Positions 1-5,417 of a DNA stretch of 8,584 bases are shown here, in pieces; position 1 is the stretch's first letter; each line of letters begins with the position of its first letter. Source of the DNA: Methanobacteriaceae archaeon (GTDB lineage Archaea > Methanobacteriota > Methanobacteria > Methanobacteriales > Methanobacteriaceae); contig JADGNH010000079.1 in assembly GCA_017883605.1 (NCBI GenBank), forward strand, positions 1 through 8,584, given 5' to 3'. Below the pieces are notes generated by a model. It ran no database searches, was not told where the DNA came from, and saw nothing but the letters and a program-made list of their open reading frames with translations. Both the position numbers and the translations under genes were made by a program.

Positions 1-1337
1 AAAGCCCGGTAACCCTTTGCGGCAAAGATATCCACATTTTCATTCACCTTTTCTTTAAGGGCTTTATAATCTTTTAAACGAGATAGAATAACCTGTGGCG
101 CTCCTTTTGAAACTTTAAATGAATATTTTTCGTTATATTCAATTGTGGCCTCTGTACTTTTGCACACCGGATCAAAAGGGTTGAATTTAAGCGTTTCATA
201 ATTCTTTATTTTCTGGGGGAGAGTTTCAGACTCTTCAACCAGGTCAAATATGGCCTGTTCAATGGGGTCATGATCCTGTTTTAGCGAGGCTAAAGCAGCG
301 TAAAATAACACATCCTCTTCCTTAAATTTGCCATATGGCGCTATTTCGGCAATTGTAATCTTATTTTTGGTTAAAGTGCCGGTTTTATCTGAACATAATA
401 CATCCATACCTGCCATTTCTTCTATGGCCGTTAGTTTGCTCACTATGGCTTTCTTTTTGGCCAGGGCCATGGCCCCCACGGTCATGGTAACTGAAAGTAC
501 CGCCGGTTGGGCCACTGGTATAGAAGCAATGGTCAGTACCAGAGAAAAACCAAGTATATCAATTAAGCTCTGCTGACGAAAGAGACCAGCAATGAAAATA
601 AAAGCCACCATTAACACATCTAAGATAATTAAATAATCCCCAATTTTTACAACCGCTTCCTCCAGGTGGCTTTTGCGTTTAACCCGGGATATGAGCTGTG
701 CAGCTTTTCCAAAATAAGTGTCCGAACCGGTTACCAGGACCAGTCCATTCATATCCCCTTTTTGCACGATTGAACCGGAATAGGCAATATCTCCCAGGGT
801 TTTGTCCAGAGGTAAAGATTCTCCGGTTAAGGATGATTCATCTACAGTGAGATAAGAGCCTTCAATGAGTTTAAGGTCTGCGGGGACAATGTCCCCCAGA
901 TGCACCCTCACCACATCACCGGGCACGATTTCTCTCGCGGGAACTTCGATCCATTCACCATCCCTCAAAACATCTGCCTGGTAGGATAATTTTTCTTTTA
1001 ATAGATCAATGGTGTTATCTGCCTTATTTTCTTGATAGAAACCCACAACCCCGTTTATCATTAATAAAATGAATATAATGATGAACTCCTGCCAGTGCTG
1101 GATTGCCAGCGATATGATCAGGGCTGTTTCAATCATCCAGGGGATGGGACCCCAAAAAAAGTTCAGGAATTTTCTTAGAGGACTTATTTTTTCTTCGCTG
1201 ATTTCATTAAAACCATACTCTTGAAGCCGTTTTTGTGCTTTTTTTGATGAAATACCAGTATTACTGGATGATAATTTTTCTATAAGTTCCGAAGCTTCGA
1301 TATTTTTTGCTTCCTCTACATCAATTGTCGGCTTCAT
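1..1337 (-). CDS. Plasma-membrane proton-efflux P-type ATPase (P3A type), N-terminal part, cut by window edge
   Basis: Reading on the minus strand from an ATG at 1337 gives 445 codons with no stop before the window edge; P3A ATPases usually have about 800-900 residues, so roughly half is present. Seen in order: a basic N-terminal cytoplasmic segment (about 1-60); two membrane segments (about 64-100); the actuator domain with TGES at 171-174; two more membrane segments (about 233-290) including IPVAQPAVLSVT at 273-284, the M4 ion-binding stretch; the phosphorylation motif CSDKTGTLT with Asp317; and the nucleotide-domain KGAP at 411-414. The stretch TAIEEMAGMDVLCSDKTGT is typical of plant and fungal H+-ATPases and their archaeal relatives. 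The family uses ATP to move H+ (or another cation) out across the cell membrane. The hinge motif (GDGVNDAP) and M5-M10 lie outside the window, so ion specificity cannot be judged. No clear Shine-Dalgarno precedes the ATG; an ATG at 1366 is followed at once by a stop. Confidence 0.93.
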   Translation of the reverse strand, partial: MKPTIDVEEAKNIEASELIEKLSSSNTGISSKKAQKRLQEYGFNEISEEKISPLRKFLNFFWGPIPWMIETALIISLAIQHWQEFIIIFILLMINGVVGFYQENKADNTIDLLKEKLSYQADVLRDGEWIEVPAREIVPGDVVRVHLGDIVPADLKLIEGSYLTVDESSLTGESLPLDKTLGDIAYSGSIVQKGDMNGLVLVTGSDTYFGKAAQLISRVKRKSHLEEAVVKIGDYLIILDVLMVAFIFIAGLFRQQSLIDILGFSLVLTIASIPVAQPAVLSVTMTVGAMALAKKKAIVSKLTAIEEMAGMDVLCSDKTGTLTKNKITIAEIAPYGKFKEEDVLFYAALASLKQDHDPIEQAIFDLVEESETLPQKIKNYETLKFNPFDPVCKSTEATIEYNEKYSFKVSKGAPQVILSRLKDYKALKEKVNENVDIFAAKGYRA

Positions 1338-1380
1338 ATGTTATATTTTTTTTAAAACAGTTTCATATGTTTTTTTTGCT
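1333..1380. repeat. Direct repeat across the ATPase start codon (period 29)
   Basis: TTCATATGTT occurs at 1333-1342 and again at 1362-1371, each followed by a run of T. The first copy contains the start codon of the leftward ATPase gene; the second lies in its leader. The similarity beyond the 10-bp core is weak. It may be a small tandem duplication of the translation-start region. Confidence 0.45.
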
Positions 1381-1407
1381 TTTAGAGGGTGGGTTAGAAT
1401 AATTATT

Positions 1408-1455
1408 TTTGCTGTGGATTGTGGTTATAAATTTGCTGTGGGTTATGGTGTAATT
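1408..1455. repeat. 24-bp tandem duplication in the divergent ATPase/tsr3 spacer
   Basis: Two adjacent copies, 1408-1431 and 1432-1455, share TTTGCTGTGG followed by TTRTGGT, with period 24. They lie in the 272-bp spacer between the leftward ATPase and the rightward tsr3 gene. A TATA-like TTTATAA on the minus strand (about 1425-1432) lies at the junction and could serve the ATPase. Apart from this, the 1362-1371 repeat and the tsr3 promoter, nothing else was recognised in this spacer. Confidence 0.5.
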
Positions 1456-1542
1456 CAATGAATTTATGTCTACTTCCATAGAAATATTTTTTGAAAACAT
1501 TTTAAAAACAGTTACTAACTAAATATTATGAAAATTTTTTCT

Positions 1543-1598
1543 TTAAAAAATATTAATAGAACGAAAATCAGAATAAGTTTAGATTAATAAATAAGGAG
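1543..1598 (+). promoter_or_regulatory. TATA-like box and Shine-Dalgarno of tsr3
   Basis: TTAAAAAATATT at 1543-1552 is a plausible archaeal TATA box about 65 bp before the gene. AAGGAG at 1593-1598 is a clear Shine-Dalgarno, 11 nt before the TTG at 1610. It supports the TTG start because the in-frame TAA at 1592-1594 excludes any upstream start other than an unlikely ATT. Confidence 0.55.
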
Positions 1599-1609
1599 TA
1601 ATTCAAAAT

Positions 1610-2119
1610 TTGAAAGTCGTAGTATACCATGCCGAGGAATGCGATCGCAAGAAATGCACCAGCATCAAGCTGTCTAAGCAGGGTAAGATTAAAGTAGTAA
1701 CCCGTTTAAATATGTTACCTAGAGATGCTCTGGTTCTGGATCCCTACGCTGAGAAGGCGGTGTCTCCGGAGGACCGGAAGACCGTGATGAAAAATGGCAT
1801 TGTAGGATTAGATTGTTCCTGGAAAAAGATAGATAAGTCTTCTCCTATGTTCAAGAGTAAAAGGAATCATAGGTCACTTCCTTTTCTGGTGGCGGCCAAC
1901 CCCACTAATTATGGGAAGCCGTGCATACTTTCCACTGCAGAGGCCATTGCCGCAACCTTTTATATAGTTGGACTTAAAAATAATGCTATCCAGATCATGT
2001 CCCAATTCAAGTGGGGACCTCATTTTCTGAAGCTCAACCAGGAGCTTTTAGAGGCATATTCCCAGGCTAAAACCAGCATGGAAGTTGTAATGATTCAAAA
2101 AGAATTCATAGGAGGATAA
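1610..2119 (+). CDS. tsr3: Tsr3-type 16S rRNA aminocarboxypropyltransferase (RLI-like N-terminus + DUF367)
   Basis: The 169-residue protein has the full-length Tsr3/DUF367 layout. Residues 1-40 are the short RLI-like N-terminal region with C11 and C16. The conserved core follows: LDPYAEK (43-49), LDCSW (67-71), RSLPFLVAANPTNYG (88-102), LSTAEAIAA (107-115), FKWG (133-136) and LNQELLEAY (142-150). In this family the SPOUT-like fold binds S-adenosylmethionine and transfers its 3-amino-3-carboxypropyl group to a small-subunit rRNA pseudouridine or uridine near the decoding site, in the cytoplasm during late 30S maturation. The start is TTG, supported by AAGGAG 11 nt upstream. The last two Gly codons double as the ribosome-binding site of rpl40e, which starts 3 nt after the stop, so the two are surely cotranscribed and probably translationally coupled. 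Confidence 0.93.
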   Translation: MKVVVYHAEECDRKKCTSIKLSKQGKIKVVTRLNMLPRDALVLDPYAEKAVSPEDRKTVMKNGIVGLDCSWKKIDKSSPMFKSKRNHRSLPFLVAANPTNYGKPCILSTAEAIAATFYIVGLKNNAIQIMSQFKWGPHFLKLNQELLEAYSQAKTSMEVVMIQKEFIGG

Positions 2120-2122
2120 AAA

Positions 2123-2269
2123 ATGGCTAGATTTGAAGAAGCAGAAAATAGATTATTCAAGATCAAAATTTGCCTTAAATGTAATGCAAGAAACCCACCC
2201 ACCGCCAAGACCTGCAGGAAATGTGGTTACAAGGGCTTGAGATTCAAGGCAAAAGAACCGAGAGGATAA
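2123..2269 (+). CDS. rpl40e: Large-subunit ribosomal protein eL40 (L40e)
   Basis: This 48-codon gene starts with ATG at 2123 and ends with TAA at 2267-2269. The product is small and very basic, with one zinc-binding knuckle: C17-x2-C20, then C31-x2-C34, followed by YKGLRFKAKEPRG. This is the usual length and pattern for archaeal eL40; in eukaryotes the same protein is made as a ubiquitin fusion, absent here. It is a structural component of the 50S subunit near the elongation-factor binding site. GGAGG at 2111-2115, inside the end of tsr3, is its ribosome-binding site, 7 nt before the ATG. Pairing a rRNA-modifying enzyme with a ribosomal protein indicates a ribosome-biogenesis unit. Confidence 0.95.
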   Translation: MARFEEAENRLFKIKICLKCNARNPPTAKTCRKCGYKGLRFKAKEPRG

Positions 2270-2288
2270 ATAACGTCTTATTGATCTA

Positions 2289-2308
2289 AAGGGGGTATTA
2301 ACCTCCTT
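2289..2308 (+). terminator. Possible hairpin after rpl40e
   Basis: AAGGGGGT at 2289-2296 pairs with ACCTCCTT at 2301-2308 around the loop ATTA, giving 8 pairs with one G-U. It lies 20 nt after the rpl40e stop. No T tract follows, so it is not a typical archaeal U-rich terminator. It may protect or process a 3' end. Confidence 0.35.
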
Positions 2309-2335
2309 AAATAAAATTAAAAGATAAATTTCAGT

Positions 2336-2415
2336 GGGTATCTGTTATAATAACATGATATTTGGTTATAATTAGGGGATATATCTTATAATAATAGGAT
2401 ATTTGGGTTATAATC
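2336..2415. repeat. About 40-bp tandem duplication in the rpl40e/GGGPS spacer
   Basis: Copy 1 (2336-2374) and copy 2 (2375-2415) share the order GGG-TAT, CTTATAATAA-like, GATATTTGG, GTTATAAT. A remnant (TTGGGTATAAATTT) follows at 2423-2436. The units contain several TATA-like words. The 268-bp spacer (2270-2537) otherwise holds the hairpin at 2289-2308 and the presumed promoter of the GGGP synthase gene. Confidence 0.55.
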
Positions 2416-2474
2416 AATGACATTGGGTATAAATTTCGGAAATATCTTGTTATGTTCCATGTTTGCCCTTAAGG

Positions 2475-2480
2475 TTATAT
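2475..2480 (+). promoter_or_regulatory. TATA-like box of the GGGP synthase gene
   Basis: TTATAT at 2475-2480, preceded by AAGG, lies about 60 bp before the ATG at 2538. Transcription would start near 2503, leaving a leader of about 35 nt with a weak GAGTGAT at 2528-2534 as ribosome-binding site. The placement is inferred from sequence alone. Confidence 0.35.
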
Positions 2481-2537
2481 CTCCATTTTACCTTCAATTT
2501 TTTGATAATAATCATAAATCATTATCTGAGTGATTAA

Positions 2538-3275
2538 ATGAATGTTGAAAATTACCTGAGGGATTCTTTAAAGAAACGGAAGCTCCACCTTACTCTGCTG
2601 GATCCGGAGGAGCAAAGTCCGGATAGGGCATTAGATATAGCAAAAGAGGCCATTGCTGGTGGTACCGACGGGATAATGCTCGGTGGGTCAACAACAAATT
2701 CTAGTGAACTTGATGAAACTACAAAGAAGCTTAAAGAAAATGTTGATTTACCTATTATTCTCTTTCCAGGTAACATCAGTGGGGTGAGCCGATATGCTGA
2801 TGCTATTTTTTTCATGAGCCTCTTAAACTCAACCAACCCCTACTGGATAACCGGAGCTCAGGCTTTGGGTGCACCTATAATAAAGAAGAGTGGTATTGAA
2901 ACCCTTTCCATGGGATACCTGGTGGTTGAGCCGGGGGGAACTGTGGGTTGGGTGGGAGATGCCAAGCTGATCCCCCGGTCTAAGCCAGAAATTGCAGTGG
3001 CCTATGCCATGGCAGCTGAGTTTTTCGGCATGAAACTGCTCTACCTGGAGGCTGGATCTGGTGCAGGGGGGCCTGTTCCAGAGGAAATGATAACGGCGGT
3101 TAAGGAAATGACCGATATCATGGTGGTGGTAGGTGGGGGAATTAGGACCAGGGAAGATGCGGCCAGAGTTGCGGCAGCTGGTGCAGATATTGTTGTTACA
3201 GGTACTGTGGTTGAAGATTGTTCTAATGTTAAAGATAAGATTGAAGAGCTGGTCAAAGGGATTAAGTCAGCTTAA
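2538..3275 (+). CDS. Geranylgeranylglyceryl phosphate synthase (PcrB-like, archaeal)
   Basis: This 245-residue TIM-barrel enzyme joins sn-glycerol-1-phosphate to geranylgeranyl diphosphate. That forms the first ether bond of archaeal membrane lipids and sets their G1P stereochemistry. Visible motifs: HLTLLDPEEQ (17-26) with the Mg-binding Asp22; GIMLGGST (45-52); LPIILFPGN (71-79); the family signature YLEAGSGA (169-176), which binds the glycerol-phosphate side; and the barrel phosphate-binding elements VVGGGIRT (197-204) and GADIVVTGT (215-223). The length matches archaeal members of the family. The ATG at 2538 begins directly before the first conserved segment, and no alternative start is needed. 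A T-rich stretch after the stop suggests a single-gene unit. Bacterial PcrB homologues use heptaprenyl diphosphate, but the archaeal context favours the C20 substrate. Confidence 0.95.
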   Translation: MNVENYLRDSLKKRKLHLTLLDPEEQSPDRALDIAKEAIAGGTDGIMLGGSTTNSSELDETTKKLKENVDLPIILFPGNISGVSRYADAIFFMSLLNSTNPYWITGAQALGAPIIKKSGIETLSMGYLVVEPGGTVGWVGDAKLIPRSKPEIAVAYAMAAEFFGMKLLYLEAGSGAGGPVPEEMITAVKEMTDIMVVVGGGIRTREDAARVAAAGADIVVTGTVVEDCSNVKDKIEELVKGIKSA

Positions 3276-3305
3276 TTAAGTTCAATTTCATTAGCTTTTA
3301 AAATT

Positions 3306-3323
3306 ATTTTTTAAATTTTTTTT
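3306..3323 (+). terminator. T-rich terminator after the GGGP synthase gene
   Basis: Two T runs (six and eight T) separated by AAA lie about 30 nt after the stop codon. Archaeal RNA polymerase commonly terminates on such U-rich stretches without a hairpin. Confidence 0.5.
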
Positions 3324-3326
3324 AAA

Positions 3327-3409
3327 TCCTTGGAAAATGTAAGTAAATTTGGTCAGTCCCTGGAAATGTAAGTAAATTTTAGTCAGTCCTTGGAAATGTA
3401 AGTTAAAAA
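3327..3409. repeat. 30-bp tandem repeat (2 full + 1 partial copy) upstream of the DUF169 gene
   Basis: Units start at 3327, 3357 and 3387, an exact 30-bp period. The full units read TCCYTGGAAA-TGTAAGTAAATTT-GTCAG with few differences. The third copy keeps TCCTTGGAAATGTAAGT and then diverges. The array ends about 17 bp before the TATA box of the DUF169 gene, where an archaeal activator or repressor would bind. No spacer sequences separate the copies, so it is not a CRISPR. Confidence 0.85.
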
Positions 3410-3425
3410 TTTTTTTGATATTTTC

Positions 3426-3472
3426 TATAAATAAAAAATAAATAATTTAAAAAATATAGTAAGAGATGGTGA
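3426..3472 (+). promoter_or_regulatory. TATA box and ribosome-binding site of the DUF169 gene
   Basis: TATAAATA at 3426-3433 is a good archaeal TATA box. Transcription would start near 3455-3458, giving a leader of about 20 nt. GGTGA at 3468-3472 matches the anti-Shine-Dalgarno complement, 4 nt before the ATG at 3477. The 30-bp repeats lie just upstream. Confidence 0.65.
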
Positions 3473-3476
3473 AAGC

Positions 3477-4166
3477 ATGGCAGAAGGCAGTTGTGATGTA
3501 GAAGGATATGATATGGTATCCAACGAACTTAAAGAAAGACTGGGTTTAGATAAATCTCCAGTAGCAATAAAATTCTTTTTAAGGGAAGAAGACATTCCAG
3601 AAGGAATAAAAAAGATAGATGAAAATATAAGACACTGCGAAATGGTTCAAAAAGCGGCTCAAGGTGAAATGTTCTATGCAACCAGCCAAGAACAGATGTG
3701 CAAGGGAGGAGCTTCTGCAATCGGGCTTATGGAAGCTCCGGAAAAGATGAAAACCGGTGAATTTTATCAGAGCCTTGGTAGATTTTCCAGTCTCGGCTCT
3801 GCTAAACGTACCATGGACTCCATCCCCAAAATAGATCCCATAATGAAAGCCATAATTTATGCTCCATTAGAAAAGATTAAATTTGACCCGGATGTAATTG
3901 TAGTTATTTGTAAACCTGCTCAGGCAATGAGGCTGGCTCAGGCAATGATCTACACCAAAGGAGGTAGAGTAGAAGCGAGCTTTTCAGGAATTCAGTCTAT
4001 ATGTGCTGATGCTGTGGCTGGTCCCTTTGTCAACAACACCGCGAATTTCACCCTGGGATGCAGTGGTTCAAGGCAGTATGCCGGTATAAAAGAAGATGAA
4101 GTAATTGTGGGAATGAACGGAGAAAATATAGGATGCGTGGTAACCGCATTAATATCCATGAAATGA
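3477..4166 (+). CDS. DUF169 family protein, function unknown
   Basis: The 229-residue soluble protein has no signal peptide or membrane segment. Its pattern fits the DUF169 family of archaea and anaerobic bacteria: N-terminal LKERLGLDKSPVAIKFF (18-34), HCEMVQKA (53-60), a central Gly/Cys segment MCKGGASAIGL (74-84), the ICKPAQAMRLAQAMIY region (144-159), and the C-terminal CSGSRQYAG (195-203). Cysteines lie at 6, 54, 75, 145, 176, 195 and 220. Several sit in the conserved blocks, which would suit metal or cluster binding or redox chemistry, but this is inference and no activity is assigned. The start at 3477 has a well-spaced GGTGA. The gene has its own promoter behind a 30-bp repeat array, suggesting regulated expression. 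No T-rich terminator separates it from the 66-residue protein downstream, so the two may share a transcript. Confidence 0.85.
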   Translation: MAEGSCDVEGYDMVSNELKERLGLDKSPVAIKFFLREEDIPEGIKKIDENIRHCEMVQKAAQGEMFYATSQEQMCKGGASAIGLMEAPEKMKTGEFYQSLGRFSSLGSAKRTMDSIPKIDPIMKAIIYAPLEKIKFDPDVIVVICKPAQAMRLAQAMIYTKGGRVEASFSGIQSICADAVAGPFVNNTANFTLGCSGSRQYAGIKEDEVIVGMNGENIGCVVTALISMK

Positions 4167-4254
4167 ACATAACATAAACATGAAAATGAACAAAGCATAA
4201 ATAAATGCAATAAAGCTCTTATGGAATTAAAAAAAACTCATATGGGGGGATTTA

Positions 4255-4455
4255 ATGGGCGAAACTAAAATGTTTGAAATACTGGATGAAGCCAAAGAAC
4301 TATCTCAGAAAATGAAAGACTACAAAGGACAAGCAGATCAGGAATTAATGATAGTCTGGATGTACAACACCTTAGAACTAGTGACAAAGCTTGGTAAAGC
4401 TGTAGAAGAACTGGAAGATCGATTTGAACTTCTGGAAGACAGTTTGGATAAATAA
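4255..4455 (+). CDS. Small acidic helical protein, function unknown
   Basis: The 66-residue product is acidic and almost entirely predicted helix. Regularly spaced hydrophobic residues over about 5-63 (FEILDEAKELSQKM, LELVTKLGKAVEELEDRFELL) are typical of a coiled coil or helical hairpin. It has no cysteine, signal peptide or membrane segment. A strong GGGGGGA at 4244-4250 lies 4 nt before the ATG, which supports it as a real gene. It follows the DUF169 gene by 88 bp with no terminator between, although a TATA-like CATAAATAA near 4194-4202 could give it a separate start. A partner or adaptor role for the DUF169 protein is possible but is inferred only from position. I do not recognise the family. 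Confidence 0.75.
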   Translation: MGETKMFEILDEAKELSQKMKDYKGQADQELMIVWMYNTLELVTKLGKAVEELEDRFELLEDSLDK

Positions 4456-4468
4456 AATATTCAATAAA

Positions 4469-4498
4469 TTTTTCTATTTTTTTCTATTTTTTTTCTTT
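4469..4498 (+). terminator. U-rich terminator between convergent genes
   Basis: Three T-rich blocks separated by CTA or C (TTTTTCTATTTTTTTCTA and onward) follow the stop codon at 4455. This is a strong archaeal-type U-tract terminator for the rightward DUF169/small-protein unit. The leftward nucleotidyltransferase gene ends at 4505 on the other side. Confidence 0.7.
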
Positions 4499-4504
4499 CA
4501 AAAA

Positions 4505-5167
4505 TTATCGTAGCCACTCTCTCAAAACCAGAAGATAATCGTCGTAAGTGTTTATATTCACCAGTTCCAGCCCGTCTATAGGTGGAACTCCATAGAAAAC
4601 CACCCCATCGGCCAGCATGTCTCCCAGTATGGGGTTTAAATTATCGTCGCGATCAGGCAGATATTCCTTCAGGAGATGGGAGTGGCAGACGAAGGGCATT
4701 CCCAGTCCTTTGGTTGATTCCAGATGACCGGATTTTTCCCGGGCCAGGATGGATACAATATTTCCGCTTTCAGGATACTCCAGAGCTATTTTCAGAAGTT
4801 TTCCCAGGGTTTCACCGGATACTGTGGGTTGATCAGCAGCTACACAGAGGCATAAACCGGGTTCCACATTTGAAACCCCATTTAAGAGCGTATCAGATAA
4901 TTCTACATTTATTTCGGGATTTTCTAAAGTTTTAAGCCTTTTGTCAGGGAAATCGTCCAGAACTGATTTTATATCAGCACTGAAATGGCCGAGAACAACC
5001 ACGCATTCATCAACCCCGGTTTCAAGCACATTTTCTAGGGTCCTGATTATAACCGGCTTCCCATCTAAGTCCAGGAGAAGTTTGTGCTTAAAACCCATTC
5101 CCCTGGCTTTCTGGTCTTTTATCATCCTCCGGTTTTTACCGGCAGCGGCTATGATTGCAGATACCAT
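4505..5167 (-). CDS. MobA/MocA-like nucleotidyltransferase (NTP_transf_3 type)
   Basis: The 220-residue protein has the Rossmann-like nucleotidyltransferase fold. Residues 4-15 (AIIAAAGKNRRM) are the nucleotide-binding loop, with K29 in HKLLLDLDGKPVI (28-40) as the usual second basic residue. CVAADQP (108-114) carries the Mg-binding Asp112. KGLGMPFV (153-160) matches the G-x-P segment of MocA-like enzymes, and LVNINTYDDY (202-211) is the usual C-terminal motif. Relatives transfer CMP or GMP to molybdopterin, or activate sugars and other phosphorylated cofactors. The substrate cannot be told here because no molybdopterin genes are adjacent. The loop differs from the usual GxSxRMG in having about ten extra residues (16-27) before K29. 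AGGAGG at 5175-5180 lies 7 nt before the ATG at 5167, fixing the start. The leader of about 160 nt is filled by a tandem repeat array that runs into the start codon. Confidence 0.8.
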   Translation of the reverse strand: MVSAIIAAAGKNRRMIKDQKARGMGFKHKLLLDLDGKPVIIRTLENVLETGVDECVVVLGHFSADIKSVLDDFPDKRLKTLENPEINVELSDTLLNGVSNVEPGLCLCVAADQPTVSGETLGKLLKIALEYPESGNIVSILAREKSGHLESTKGLGMPFVCHSHLLKEYLPDRDDNLNPILGDMLADGVVFYGVPPIDGLELVNINTYDDYLLVLREWLR

Positions 5168-5331
5168 CCCTGATCCTCCTGATTACAGATTCATTCCTTC
5201 TGATACAAATTTCATCCTGTCTTTGATATGATTTATCCCTGATTTTAATACGGATTTCATCCCTGATTTTTGATATGATTTATCCCTGATTTTAATACAG
5301 ATTTCATCCCTAATTCTGATATGATTTTGAT
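5165..5331. repeat. Degenerate 21-27 bp tandem array (47-bp higher-order unit) in the nucleotidyltransferase leader
   Basis: The core ATCCCTGATTTT, or a variant, begins at about 5166, 5193, 5214, 5235, 5259, 5282 and 5306, giving seven units spaced 21-27 bp. The four best units alternate GATATGATTTATCCCTGAT with ATACRGATTTCATCCCTGAT, forming an almost perfect 47-bp doublet (compare 5225-5271 with 5272-5317). The first unit contains the complement of the start codon of the leftward gene and lies against its ribosome-binding site. On the transcribed strand the units read ATCAGGGATGAAAT and so create extra ATG codons. The copies at the gene end are more divergent than those at 5222-5317, suggesting recent expansion at the distal side. 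Confidence 0.85.
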
Positions 5332-5348
5332 ACTAAGGATTAAAAAAG

Positions 5349-5358
5349 TTAAATATAA
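5349..5358 (-). promoter_or_regulatory. TATA box for the nucleotidyltransferase gene
   Basis: Read on the minus strand, TTATATTTAA follows an A/T run that could serve as BRE. Transcription would begin near 5327, at the distal edge of the repeat array, so the whole array would lie in the mRNA leader. The long T run just upstream on the same strand (plus-strand A run about 5357-5364) could also help terminate the gene ending at 5418. Confidence 0.5.
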
Positions 5359-5417
5359 AAAAAATTTTTTAAAGGGGATATTTTAATGGAAAAATTTTTT
5401 AAGGTATTAACAAATTT

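Noticed and set aside
328..576. An 82-codon plus-strand reading frame
   Set aside because: It lies opposite the conserved M4/DKTGT coding region of the ATPase and has no ribosome-binding site; it is a shadow of that gene.
2289..2308. Riboswitch or structured RNA after rpl40e
   Set aside because: Only one short hairpin is visible and the following sequence is low-complexity AT-rich repeats with no recognisable aptamer.
2552..3256. Minus-strand reading frames inside the GGGP synthase gene
   Set aside because: They are serine- and threonine-rich antisense translations of a conserved enzyme with no start signals of their own.
3327..3409. A CRISPR-like array
   Set aside because: The 30-bp units are directly adjacent with no variable spacers, degenerate quickly, and no cas gene is in the window. 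The same holds for the other arrays.
4582..5231. Plus-strand reading frames of 117 and 96 codons opposite the nucleotidyltransferase
   Set aside because: They are Pro/Arg/Ser-rich, without recognisable motifs or ribosome-binding sites, and antisense to a gene with clear catalytic motifs.
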